Below, one piece after another: positions 25,073 to 32,520 of a DNA stretch of 47,640 bases. The notes under the pieces are model-generated. The model was not told the origin of the DNA and searched no databases. It saw nothing but the letters and a program-made list of their open reading frames with translations. This DNA is from an uncultured Desulfobacterales bacterium (GTDB taxonomy: Bacteria > Desulfobacterota > Desulfobacteria > Desulfobacterales > UBA11574): positions 1-47,640 of the forward strand of contig CALLDL010000043.1 of NCBI GenBank assembly GCA_937998305.1, read 5' to 3'. The position numbers were made by a program, and so were the translations under genes. Numbering within the stretch: position 1 is the first letter of the stretch; the number at the start of each line of letters is the position of its first letter.

Positions 25073-25264
25073 TCAATAGACCATCCAGTTCACGCCGAAA
25101 AATTCAATTGCTGCTGTCAAGAGTCCTGTGCCTCCATGACCAAACACGCGCCCAAGGAAAAATACTGTCCAGAGGACTACGCCTGAACCGATGAGGAGCC
25201 TTTGAGGGCCGTGCCGATCAATAAGCGGCACCGAGGCAGCACGCCAGAAGACGTAAACATGCAT
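25073..25264 (-). pseudogene. N-terminal membrane fragment of a metallophosphoesterase
   Basis: The frame shows MHVYVFWRAASVPLIDRHG and then GVVLWTVFFLGRVFGHGGTG and FFGVNWMVY before stopping. This resembles the N-terminal membrane part of bacterial metallophosphoesterases of the YkuE/YaeI kind, which normally continue for over 300 residues. The rest is missing. Confidence 0.45.
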
Positions 25265-25465
25265 CAATGCGATGGCGAATAGGTGATTGATTTTTCCTTC
25301 ACTTAATAGTCGTTTGTTTTCAATAACTTGACACTTCGTCTATCAGGTTACTTTTATCTGCTGTATGAAAATCCCTTCATATATCCGCTTTTTATTCAGA
25401 TTTTTATTCGGATGAATAGATTGCATTTATAGTAAAAACAGTTGGATAATTTTGTTTCCTGGGTC

Positions 25466-25481
25466 TGGCACATCAATTGCT
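25466..25481 (+). promoter_or_regulatory. Sigma-54 promoter (-24/-12)
   Basis: TGGCAC-ATCAA-TTGCT is an exact match to the sigma-54 consensus TGGCAC-N5-TTGCW. Transcription would start near 25492, about 130 bp ahead of the Cache-protein ATG. The rest of the 25268-25616 gap has no gene that I can see. Confidence 0.75.
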
Positions 25482-25622
25482 TGTAAACAATTGACATGAT
25501 TCAAGCCCTTCATCTACGGGAATAACAAAGATAGAAAGGAGGTATTCAAAGGCATTTCATTTTGCATGGTCATTTTATGAATCCAGGATTGTAAACAGAA
25601 AAACCCAGAAAAGGAGATGAAC

Positions 25623-26012
25623 ATGAAAAGAGTTGCAATTATATCTTTTACTTTGATTGTAGGGATTTGTTTGGCAGCAGGTGCTTTTGCAGCAGATAAA
25701 GATGCGATTAAAAAACAAGTCGATGACATTGTTATTGCCATTGACGGCGGGAAAATGGCTAAAGACTTTACAAGTGCAGCCCAAAATAAACCCTCCTATG
25801 TATTTATAATGGAAGAGGGAGGAATGCTCTTGGTTCATCCAACTCTGGTTGGGAAAAGCCTTAAAGAAAAAGCAGAACCTGTTTATAATGAATGTGCAAA
25901 AGGGACTGCTGATGGCGTATGGGTTGACTATGTATGGAAAGAGAAACAAAAACATACTTATGTCAGGAAATGCAAAAGCGGTATAATCGTCGGAAGTGGG
26001 TACTCAGAGTAA
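25623..26012 (+). CDS. Secreted single-Cache-domain protein
   Basis: 129 aa from the ATG at 25623, which has AAGGAG at good spacing (the ATG at 25617 touches it). A signal peptide ends at AGAFA-ADKDA. The mature part is a small Cache-like domain: FIMEEGGMLLVHPTLVGKSL and DGVWVDYVWKEK, ending in a CKSGIIVGSGY strand. Free-standing Cache proteins bind small ligands in the periplasm and may serve sensors elsewhere. The sigma-54 promoter upstream implies control by an enhancer-binding regulator. Confidence 0.82.
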   Translation: MKRVAIISFTLIVGICLAAGAFAADKDAIKKQVDDIVIAIDGGKMAKDFTSAAQNKPSYVFIMEEGGMLLVHPTLVGKSLKEKAEPVYNECAKGTADGVWVDYVWKEKQKHTYVRKCKSGIIVGSGYSE

Positions 26013-26284
26013 TGAAATTGATATTTATTTAAAGAACTTATACCAAAAGTTTATAGCGGAAGATGATGTCGTCCATAGAACTTATTGTTTTATGGACGGC
26101 ACTTCTTTTTCAAAAATAGTCTGCTTCAAAATCTCTAATCTTTTGAATAGATATAGTTGTAGTGATTCGAATTTGAACTGATATATGCCATATTAGAAGT
26201 TAAATTTGCCCTGGCAGCTGTTTACCTTGAACACAAATCATTAGAATTGAAACTCAGAAAAATATTTTTAGGGGGTATGGAAAC

Positions 26285-26602
26285 ATGAGGGCTTTCGACT
26301 ACTTTTCTGTCCTCCTGTTGCTTTTGGTAGTTGCACCGTGTATGGCATCGGACGTCTATGTTAGTGACGTCAAGTTGGGCGATAAGGTAACCATTGTTGG
26401 ACCTGGGAATGTAACTAAGCTCTGCCCATATCCCGACTGCAGACAAGGTCAGCATGTCACTCGTATACCTAAAGGAACAGTTTTGAAAGTTGAAGGTATG
26501 ATGAATGTCAAGTACGGTAATTCAACGATGAAGTGGTTTGAGACGACTTATAAAGAAAAAAGAGGATGGATAAGCATTAATGATACGGACCAAGCTGAAT
26601 AG
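26285..26602 (+). CDS. Exported SH3-like protein, 105 aa
   Basis: A signal peptide (LLLLLVVAPCMASD) is followed by a domain with VTIVGPGNVTKLCPYPDCRQ, RIPKGTVLKVEGMM and YKEKRGWISINDT. This pattern of short strands, with a GW near the end, is typical of bacterial SH3-like domains. Two Cys (LCPYPDC) might form a disulfide. AGGGGG precedes the ATG. It is followed by another small exported gene. Confidence 0.7.
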   Translation: MRAFDYFSVLLLLLVVAPCMASDVYVSDVKLGDKVTIVGPGNVTKLCPYPDCRQGQHVTRIPKGTVLKVEGMMNVKYGNSTMKWFETTYKEKRGWISINDTDQAE

Positions 26603-26651
26603 TATCGGAAAGATTTGGAATATTTTAGCTAAATAAAAGGTTGTTAAAAAA

Positions 26652-26966
26652 ATGAAAATTAATGTTCGTATGCTTGGTGTGATAGCAGCAACAATGTTTG
26701 TTGCCTTCCCTGTATCCGCAAATGGTATGAGCGCTCGTCCTCCGATAATTTTCGAACAGATAGAAGCTGGCCTTTATTTGCAGAAGGATTTGAGACAAGG
26801 CCGTAAAACGCTGGTGCATGATAAGAATGGGAAGGTAATCGGCTGGGCGAGGAATAGCTATTTGGACAGCGATAAGACGATTCTGTATGATATGAACAAT
26901 AACGTGAAGGGATATCTGAAAAAAGATCTGATGGATTCCTGGATGTTCAGGTTCATTAATAAATGA
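26652..26966 (+). CDS. Exported hypothetical protein, 104 aa
   Basis: A signal peptide (MKINVRMLGVIAATMFVAFP, cleaved near SANG) is followed by about 80 residues with KTLVHDKNGKVIGWARNSY and KTILYDMNNNVKGYLKKDL, two related segments that look like short beta repeats. I do not recognise the family. It lies 49 bp after the SH3-like gene and is probably cotranscribed with it. Confidence 0.6.
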   Translation: MKINVRMLGVIAATMFVAFPVSANGMSARPPIIFEQIEAGLYLQKDLRQGRKTLVHDKNGKVIGWARNSYLDSDKTILYDMNNNVKGYLKKDLMDSWMFRFINK

Positions 26967-27033
26967 TGTAAAAACATCAGCGTCCATCAGGGCGTCCCAT
27001 GAAGCGACTTAATACTTTTAGATCGTCTTATTC

Positions 27034-27411
27034 CTAACCTGGCAGGATTGACGAATGATGTTCTATGATCAGCCATCCATCTTCATGTTTTCCATAGACA
27101 AAGGTAAATCTTGCAGCAACATCAGTATGGACGCCATCTTCCATCAAAGAAAAAGTGTATAGTCCAGAATTTATCGCAATATTATCATATATGCGTATGT
27201 TCTGCTCAGTTATCCTTCCATTCGGCTTCTTTGATAAAAAGTGTACGAAGTAGTCACGTATTTCGTCATGATTATGGCGCACTTTGGCAGACACCGTTGG
27301 TAGGAGAATAGCGTCTGCAGTATAACATGCGACAACGTTATCTGGATCTCCCGTCTGAAGGGCATCGTTCCACTTTGCAAATTGATCTGAGATTTCGTTT
27401 TTCGTACTCAT
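27034..27411 (-). CDS. SgcJ/EcaC-type NTF2-fold protein
   Basis: 125 aa, an NTF2-like cone fold: FAKWNDALQTGDPDNVVACY, DAILLPTVS, RDYFVHFL, INSGLYTF, ARFTFVYGKHEDGWLIIEHHSS. The closing WLIIEHHSS strand is the family hallmark. Members range from small enzymes to calcium/calmodulin-kinase association-like domains, and the function here is unknown. AAAGGA precedes the ATG. Confidence 0.85.
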   Translation of the reverse strand: MSTKNEISDQFAKWNDALQTGDPDNVVACYTADAILLPTVSAKVRHNHDEIRDYFVHFLSKKPNGRITEQNIRIYDNIAINSGLYTFSLMEDGVHTDVAARFTFVYGKHEDGWLIIEHHSSILPG

Positions 27412-27520
27412 TGTATTCCTTTCTAGGTTGCGGGCCTATATAACCTAACATTGGTAATTAAATAGAACCATTTTTTTATTATGTTTAAAAAGGTTTCATG
27501 ATTGTAGCAGCCATATCCAG

Positions 27521-27630
27521 ATACATCAAAAAGACAAACCCTGTCAATCGATTTCCCTTATTAAAAAACGATATCACAATAATTTCAAGCTATTGATATT
27601 TGTTGGCCATTGCCAGGCAATTATCATAAT
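27521..27630. repeat. Dispersed TGATA/TATCA repeat, copy R1
   Basis: It contains CAAAAAGACAAACCC, CGATATCACAATAATTTCAA and CTATTGATATTTG..GGCCATTGCC, collinear with R2 and R4. It is the leftmost copy seen and lies upstream of the rhodanese gene. Confidence 0.5.
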
Positions 27631-27634
27631 TTTT

Positions 27635-27793
27635 TCACAATGGTGAAAACTTCTTCGCAAATCCGGGATCGTTGTAGATCGCCCGCAAATTTAATAAAAG
27701 TTGGTGGATCTCGTCCCGAGAACGAAGATCAATTTGAATGCTGGAAATGTCCACTTGCCAATATTTCAGTTGTTTTTCGGTGACTTTTCACAT
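27635..27793 (-). pseudogene. ISNCY-type transposase N-terminal remnant
   Basis: On the minus strand an ATG is followed at once by TGA and then KVTEKQLKYWQVDISSIQID, LRSRDEIHQLL and NLRAIYNDPGF before a frameshift and stop. This resembles the N-terminus of ISNCY-group transposases (...SRDELP..L..LQYIY..P). It is a short, inactive fragment. Confidence 0.5.
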
Positions 27794-27943
27794 AACGTTT
27801 TCCTACGAAGACTTTCTAAGTTTGACTCATAATTGCTGATCATATGATCATAAAAAATCAGTGAAATTTGATATGTTCAACAATTTCAATATTATAAAAA
27901 ATCCAAGACACATGCATGTCGGTTGATTAAGGAAAACACGAGC

Positions 27944-28438
27944 ATGCAATGGAATAAAATTATAAAAGAAATGATTTTCCTTTTAGGGATATCAATAATC
28001 TTTGCGTTCACTGTAAATTTTTTCTCTCCCGCAGGCATTGCCCTTGTAGGTCAGTGGGATGAATCACTGGGCGTTATAGCTACCAAAGCTAAAAGCGATG
28101 TTTTTAGCGGCGAATTGGAAATTAAACATGTTAAGATCGCAAAACAAATTTACGACAGTGATAAAGCAGTTTTTGTTGATGCCCGTTCGCTTGAAAATTT
28201 TGAAAACGCTCATATAAAAGGTGCAGAATCCCTGCCTCTCGATCAATTTGATAACCTCATCGAAGCGTTTAAAGAGAAATATCCAGCAGACACAATCATT
28301 GTTACTTATTGCTTAGGGAGAACCTGTGACGATAGTCACAGACTGGAACAACTTCTATTTGACAAAGGTTATGTAAATGTTAGCGTCTTTATCGATGGTT
28401 ATCAGGGCTGGAAAGCGGAGGGTTACCCAATTGAATAA
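27944..28438 (+). CDS. Membrane-anchored rhodanese-domain protein
   Basis: 164 aa from the ATG at 27944 (the TTG at 27923 is also open; AAGGA lies upstream). One N-terminal membrane helix (FLLGISIIFAFTVNFF) is followed by a rhodanese domain, with VFVDARSLENFENAHIKGA, then the catalytic loop YCLGRTCDDS with its active-site Cys, and IDGYQGWKAEGYPIE. It handles sulfane sulfur or thiol redox at the outer face of the membrane. It overlaps the next gene by 8 bp, a tight operon. Confidence 0.88.
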   Translation: MQWNKIIKEMIFLLGISIIFAFTVNFFSPAGIALVGQWDESLGVIATKAKSDVFSGELEIKHVKIAKQIYDSDKAVFVDARSLENFENAHIKGAESLPLDQFDNLIEAFKEKYPADTIIVTYCLGRTCDDSHRLEQLLFDKGYVNVSVFIDGYQGWKAEGYPIE

Positions 28439-28898
28439 CTATCTTAGAAATCTTTTCAATAACTGTTGGATAGAAATAGCATTTCGTTGGATTCTCGGTA
28501 TAACCTTTATCTATGCCAGCTATTATAAAATAATGTCTCCTACAGATTTTGCCAAGGTTGTTTATGGATACAACCTTTTCCCGGAGGTTTTAATAAACCC
28601 GATAGCTATTATTCTTCCCTTCGTGGAGTTGATCTCAGGGCTATCCTTGCTTATTGGGATTTATCCCCGTTCTGCAGCTTTGATAATAAACGGATTGCTA
28701 CTGGCCTTTATCTTTATTTTGACTATTAATATCATGAGGGGCTACGAATTCGACTGCGGATGTTTCTCAACGAAAAAGACAGGATCTCCTAAACTGATGG
28801 TGGCAAGGGACGTTATATACTTAATTATGGGACTACAGATTTTTTTGTTTAACGGTGTCAGAAAGGGATGTATTATCCGTGTGGATAGAAAAACATGA
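28431..28898 (+). CDS. MauE/DoxX-family membrane protein
   Basis: 155 aa from a TTG at 28431, with GGAGG nine bases upstream, inside the end of the rhodanese gene. Four membrane helices are visible (FRWILGITFIYASYYKI..., LPFVELISGLSLLIGI, LIINGLLLAFIFILTI, VARDVIYLIMGLQIFL). The CGCF motif in YEFDCGCFSTKKTGSP is typical of MauE/DoxX proteins that move electrons or support disulfide formation with thioredoxin-like partners. Pairing with rhodanese is a recurring arrangement. Confidence 0.85.
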   Translation: MNNYLRNLFNNCWIEIAFRWILGITFIYASYYKIMSPTDFAKVVYGYNLFPEVLINPIAIILPFVELISGLSLLIGIYPRSAALIINGLLLAFIFILTINIMRGYEFDCGCFSTKKTGSPKLMVARDVIYLIMGLQIFLFNGVRKGCIIRVDRKT

Positions 28899-28998
28899 AT
28901 TCATTAGAAGTATTTATTGCAGTGTGATTTTTTAGAAAGATCATCTAAAATGAAAAAGCATTAAATCAAGGGATTTTTCAGCCATCTGGCCACAACCC

Positions 28999-29568
28999 TT
29001 ACTCTCCGGGCCGTGGTCTTTGAATCAGATCGTGAAAAAAATGCAAGATATCAGGGTGGGCCCAGTCTCGCGGGCCGATAATTTTTTTGACGAGTATTCC
29101 ATCTTTGTCGATGATAAAGCTCTCAGGGACTCCGGTGGTCCTATAAGATATTCTGATAGTTCCGGCAGAATCGATCAAAGCAGGGAAAGTGAGTTTGTGT
29201 TTTTTCATGAACGGGGTCACAGCCTTTAGTCCCAAGGAATCAATACTGACTGCCAGAATCTCAAAATTTTCACCTTTGAATTTTTGGTAAAGCTTTTCCA
29301 TTGAGGGCATTTCATCTACACAGGGAGGACACCAAGTGGCCCAAATATTAACGAGAACTACTTTGCCTCTGTAGTCAGACAGGCTGACCATTTTTCCATT
29401 GATACCGGGGAATGTGAAATCAGGTGCAGGAAGTCCAACCTCTATCGGTACTTGCTTTACAGATTTATTATATGACCTATTTCGATTCAGCAACAAAAGG
29501 ACCAACAAGCCTGTGATCATCAAAAAAATGAGAATAGCAGGGCGATAGTCAATCTTTTTTTCTTGCAT
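28999..29568 (-). CDS. TlpA-family thioredoxin-like disulfide reductase
   Basis: 189 aa from the ATG at 29566-29568 (the frame is open further, to 29652). One N-terminal membrane anchor (AILIFLMITGLLVLLLL) precedes a periplasmic thioredoxin fold with the active site NIWATWCPPCVDEMPSM, the cis-Pro loop TTGVPESFIIDKDG and LAVSIDS. It would reduce disulfides on periplasmic clients. It lies downstream of the CueP selenoprotein candidate on the same strand, 131 bp away, and a reductase is a sensible partner for a Sec/Cys protein. Confidence 0.9.
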   Translation of the reverse strand: MQEKKIDYRPAILIFLMITGLLVLLLLNRNRSYNKSVKQVPIEVGLPAPDFTFPGINGKMVSLSDYRGKVVLVNIWATWCPPCVDEMPSMEKLYQKFKGENFEILAVSIDSLGLKAVTPFMKKHKLTFPALIDSAGTIRISYRTTGVPESFIIDKDGILVKKIIGPRDWAHPDILHFFHDLIQRPRPGE

Positions 29569-29699
29569 ATCTATAATCGAAATCGGAAATACAATAAGTC
29601 TCCGGGAATAAATTATAATACGGAGTCCATTCACCTTCTGGAAAGAGCACATCCATCCACTTAAGGATACGGCTTTTGTTCTATTCCTTTAACCCTGTT

Positions 29700-30245
29700 T
29701 TATTGCAATCGAAACGTGGTTATACAGGTTTTGCTGTCATCAAACGTTTTTATTATACCTTTGGCTGTTCGATCAAGACCTTGAACTCTCAGGCCGATCT
29801 TACGGTTTCTAGGAAGCCAGATTTCAAAAAAACCGTTTTGCAAGGTGACAATAGTTTTATCGACCAGGGCATTTCCATCTTGGTCAACAGCTTTTACATA
29901 AAACTCTTTCTCGGGCAATTCCCCCTGACAGGAGGACATGTAATGAATTGTTCACCTATGCGTCCTGTTTATATAGGGAGCCACAGCGACCAACATTTTC
30001 TCTTCTGGAAGCGGAATCCTTTTAACTTTATCTTTAGAGAATTTAAACACCACTTCCCGAGGGGTGACGAAGCTCTTGATCTCCTTTTTGGACCATTTCC
30101 ATTCGTTGGCGATTGCCATAGCTTGAATGGCATCAGCGTTATTCAATATAGCTTCATCCGATTTTTCATCGCTTTGGAGTGTGCACACTGGAAACAGCCA
30201 GCTTATTCCAAGAAAGAGAATAAAGGATAGTACTATAGATTTCAT
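29700..30245 (-). CDS. cueP: CueP-family periplasmic copper protein, candidate selenoprotein (Sec98)
   Basis: Two open frames on the minus strand are really one. The first (97 codons) ends ...VAVAPYINRTHR at a TGA (29952-29954). The same frame resumes as TIHYMSSCQGEL and continues to ITTFRLQ. Together they make 181 aa, the usual CueP size, with signal peptide MKSIVLSFILFLGISWLFPV. In CueP proteins this junction reads ...APYVNETHPC-x7-CQGEL. Here the TGA replaces exactly the first Cys of the C-x7-C pair. A SECIS-like hairpin lies just 3' of it (29916-29940). GGAGG precedes the ATG. CueP binds copper in the periplasm and depends on thiol redox partners. A nonsense mutation is the alternative. 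Confidence 0.82.
29916..29940 (-). promoter_or_regulatory. Bacterial SECIS-like hairpin after the in-frame TGA
   Basis: On the mRNA, TCCTCC-TGTCA-GGGGGA folds into a 6-bp stem with a 5-nt loop, extendable by a few pairs past single bulges. The loop starts 21 nt after the TGA and has G at its second position. This meets the usual bacterial SECIS rules (loop 16-37 nt from UGA, G among the first two loop bases). Confidence 0.7.
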
Positions 30246-30504
30246 TTATTTCCTCCATAACTTACACTCATTTGTCCTTCCCACGGTTGTGAATCTAACC
30301 CGGAAAGCATATGATTTTGGAGTTACAATCTGTAATTCCGCTCAACCTTAACCACACTATAACATATAAAAACGATATATTGCAGTCTTAATTTATGATT
30401 CCGTGCCTATATCATAATTTCCCAAAAATTCATGGCTTCTAACCGAAATCAAAGTCGTGCTTTCTTACCAAACGTACATTCTCACCGATTGCATATACCC
30501 CAAA

Positions 30505-30700
30505 CACACAAAAAAACAAAAAAGCAAATCCTATCAAACGGATTTTTCCTTATTGAAAGAATGGTATCACAAATATTTTAGCGCCCTGATATTTTCATAA
30601 AAATTGCAGATAGTCCAGCTGCTATGGTTTTGCGATACCTTTTGGTTATGTCAGAAATTAAGCTACTTGATATTTGGTCATTATTGCAGGTATCACCAGC
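30505..30700. repeat. Dispersed TGATA/TATCA repeat, copy R2 (two TTGCAG anchors)
   Basis: CAAATCC-TATCAAAC-GGATTT, GGTATCACAA, ATTGCAGATAG (30603) and a second unit ending TTATTGCAGGTATCACC (30681-30697). It lies in the 30246-30740 gap, which otherwise shows no gene. Confidence 0.6.
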
Positions 30701-30740
30701 CATGGTAGTTCAACAATCAATTGTAATTCATATATCTACT

Positions 30741-31970
30741 TTAATGCTCAATTGTTTCTTCTACGCCTCCAATGCCGAGCCTACGCATAAGCGGTCCCAT
30801 GGTGATCCCTTGTACAACTAGCGAAAAAAATACACAACCAAACCCTGCTACCAACAACACCGGGCGCCAGGTTTCAAGCGCACCTTCATTAGGTAGTTGA
30901 AGCAGCAGAGCAATCGGAATCGAGCCCCTCAAACCACCCCAGAATAGAATGTGCTTCCATTTCTTCGGTCGCTTGGTGCCTACCTGATTTAGCAACCAGT
31001 AGAAACTATAAGAAACTGCCGCACGCCCTATCAACATCGCCGCAATGGCAACAAACACCGTCATCCACATATTACCGACCTGCGCTTCGCGTAGCTCCAG
31101 GCCAATCAAGATAAACAGAAGTGAATTGATTAGAAAATCTATCGACTCAAAAAATATTTCGACTGTTTTGGTAGTCTTTTCGCTCATCGAAAGTCGCCGA
31201 CCATAATTACCTATCATCAGTCCAGCCATCACGGTTGTAATTACCCCCGAAAGGTGCATTACTTCCGCCAACCAGAATGACCCGTAAGCCAAAACAAGAC
31301 AAAGCGCATTTTCCAGTATATGATCCTCCAGATGGCGCATGATCTTATAAACGATCCAGCCAAGCACTATTCCCAGCAAAAACCCTCCTGCGGAAACCTT
31401 TACAAATTCATATACTGCTTGGCCAAATCCAAATCTCTGACCGCTCAACACGGTTTTCAGCAGAATAGTGAATAACACTACCCCGGTTGCATCATTAAAG
31501 AGCGACTCTCCTTCTACCAGTATCTTTAGATCTTCCGGTGCCCCCACCTCCTTAAACAACGCCAACACACTCACAGGGTCTGTTGGTGAGATCAAGGCAC
31601 CAAAAAGTATCGCCACCATCATTGAACTGATACCACCCAACCAGCCAACCACGCCTCCCACCAGAAGGGTCGATACGATCACACCCGGCACCGCAAAACA
31701 AACGACCGGCCAGAACTGCTTCAACAGGGAGTTTAGATTCATGTGAAACGCTCCTTGAAAAAGCAACGGTGGCAAAAACACGAAAAATATTAGATCATGG
31801 CCAAACCCGGTCTCCTTAATCTCCGGTCCAATTCCTAGCACACCGATCCCTAGCCCCACCAGAACCAAAAAGATTGTATAAGGTAATTTCGTCACCATTT
31901 TACTGACAATTGCTATCACGCACGATAGCAACAATAATTCGATATATATTCCAACCGCGTGCTCAATCAT
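30741..31970 (-). CDS. NhaP-type Na+(K+)/H+ antiporter (CPA1)
   Basis: 409 aa from the ATG at 31970 (MIEHAVGIYIEL), with GGAG eight bases upstream. The TTG at 31991 is less likely. About 12 membrane helices are predicted. The CPA1 ion-binding region is clear: FGALISPTDPVSVLALF and VEGESLFNDATGVVLF carry the conserved Asp residues (SPTDP, FND). LRGSIPIALLLQLP marks the late helix. It exchanges monovalent cations for protons across the inner membrane. Confidence 0.92.
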   Translation of the reverse strand: MIEHAVGIYIELLLLSCVIAIVSKMVTKLPYTIFLVLVGLGIGVLGIGPEIKETGFGHDLIFFVFLPPLLFQGAFHMNLNSLLKQFWPVVCFAVPGVIVSTLLVGGVVGWLGGISSMMVAILFGALISPTDPVSVLALFKEVGAPEDLKILVEGESLFNDATGVVLFTILLKTVLSGQRFGFGQAVYEFVKVSAGGFLLGIVLGWIVYKIMRHLEDHILENALCLVLAYGSFWLAEVMHLSGVITTVMAGLMIGNYGRRLSMSEKTTKTVEIFFESIDFLINSLLFILIGLELREAQVGNMWMTVFVAIAAMLIGRAAVSYSFYWLLNQVGTKRPKKWKHILFWGGLRGSIPIALLLQLPNEGALETWRPVLLVAGFGCVFFSLVVQGITMGPLMRRLGIGGVEETIEH

Positions 31971-31997
31971 TTCGATAGCTCCTGTTGCCAAACTTCA

Positions 31998-32093
31998 TCA
32001 TAGATCTGTTCTATTGACCGCAATAGCTTCTTCAAAATCCAGGACATCGATATATTCCAATAAATTCCCCACACCCCTAAAAGGCCAAATCAA
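31998..32093 (-). pseudogene. Broken small ORF upstream of the antiporter
   Basis: AAGGAG followed by ATGACAAAAAGG opens a 9-codon frame. If one A of the run is removed, it continues as GLIWPFRGVGNLLEYIDVLD and FEEAIAVNRTDL, about 35 aa in total. The uninterrupted part is open from a TTG at 32093. I do not recognise the family. It may be a decayed leader gene, or coincidence. Confidence 0.25.
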
Positions 32094-32334
32094 TCCTTTT
32101 TGTCATTGAGTGCTTACTCCTTTTTCCAGCAATGCACTGCAATTCGATAGATTGATGCATATTATGTTAAATGAATACAGTCAGATATGGCATTTATAGG
32201 GTTTGCGTTTAATGAATCGTAATCAATCATAATGAATCGTCAATGTCAAATGCACCCTATGTGCACCCAAAAACTCGGTCGCTTAGACTGGGTTTTTGTT
32301 TGTGTCCAGACCAATGCTTGTTAGAGGAATTTTG

Positions 32335-32400
32335 ACTTAGATATCACAACTTATGAACCGGCCTTTGGGATTGCAGATAGCAGGTATCAACGGTTTAGAG
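32335..32400. repeat. Dispersed TGATA/TATCA repeat, copy R3
   Basis: AGATATCACAAC, then ATTGCAGATAGCAGGTATCAA (32370 on). It lies in the 32094-32520 gap, which holds no convincing gene but also shows the direct repeat AATGAATCGT and two GTGCACC copies. Confidence 0.5.
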
Positions 32401-32520
32401 TTGATGATTTCATATCGAAATCGTACTCGTATTAGGGTGGTCTGAATTGAGGGCTAAAAGGAAAAGTCAACACATAGGACTGAATGTCTAAAATACGACT
32501 GGGAAAAGTATATTTATTTA

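Noticed and set aside
24201-25264. Further Sec read-through at the TGA ends of the PilZ stub and the metallophosphoesterase head
   Set aside because: The sequence after these TGA codons does not continue either family, and no suitable hairpin follows. They are truncations.
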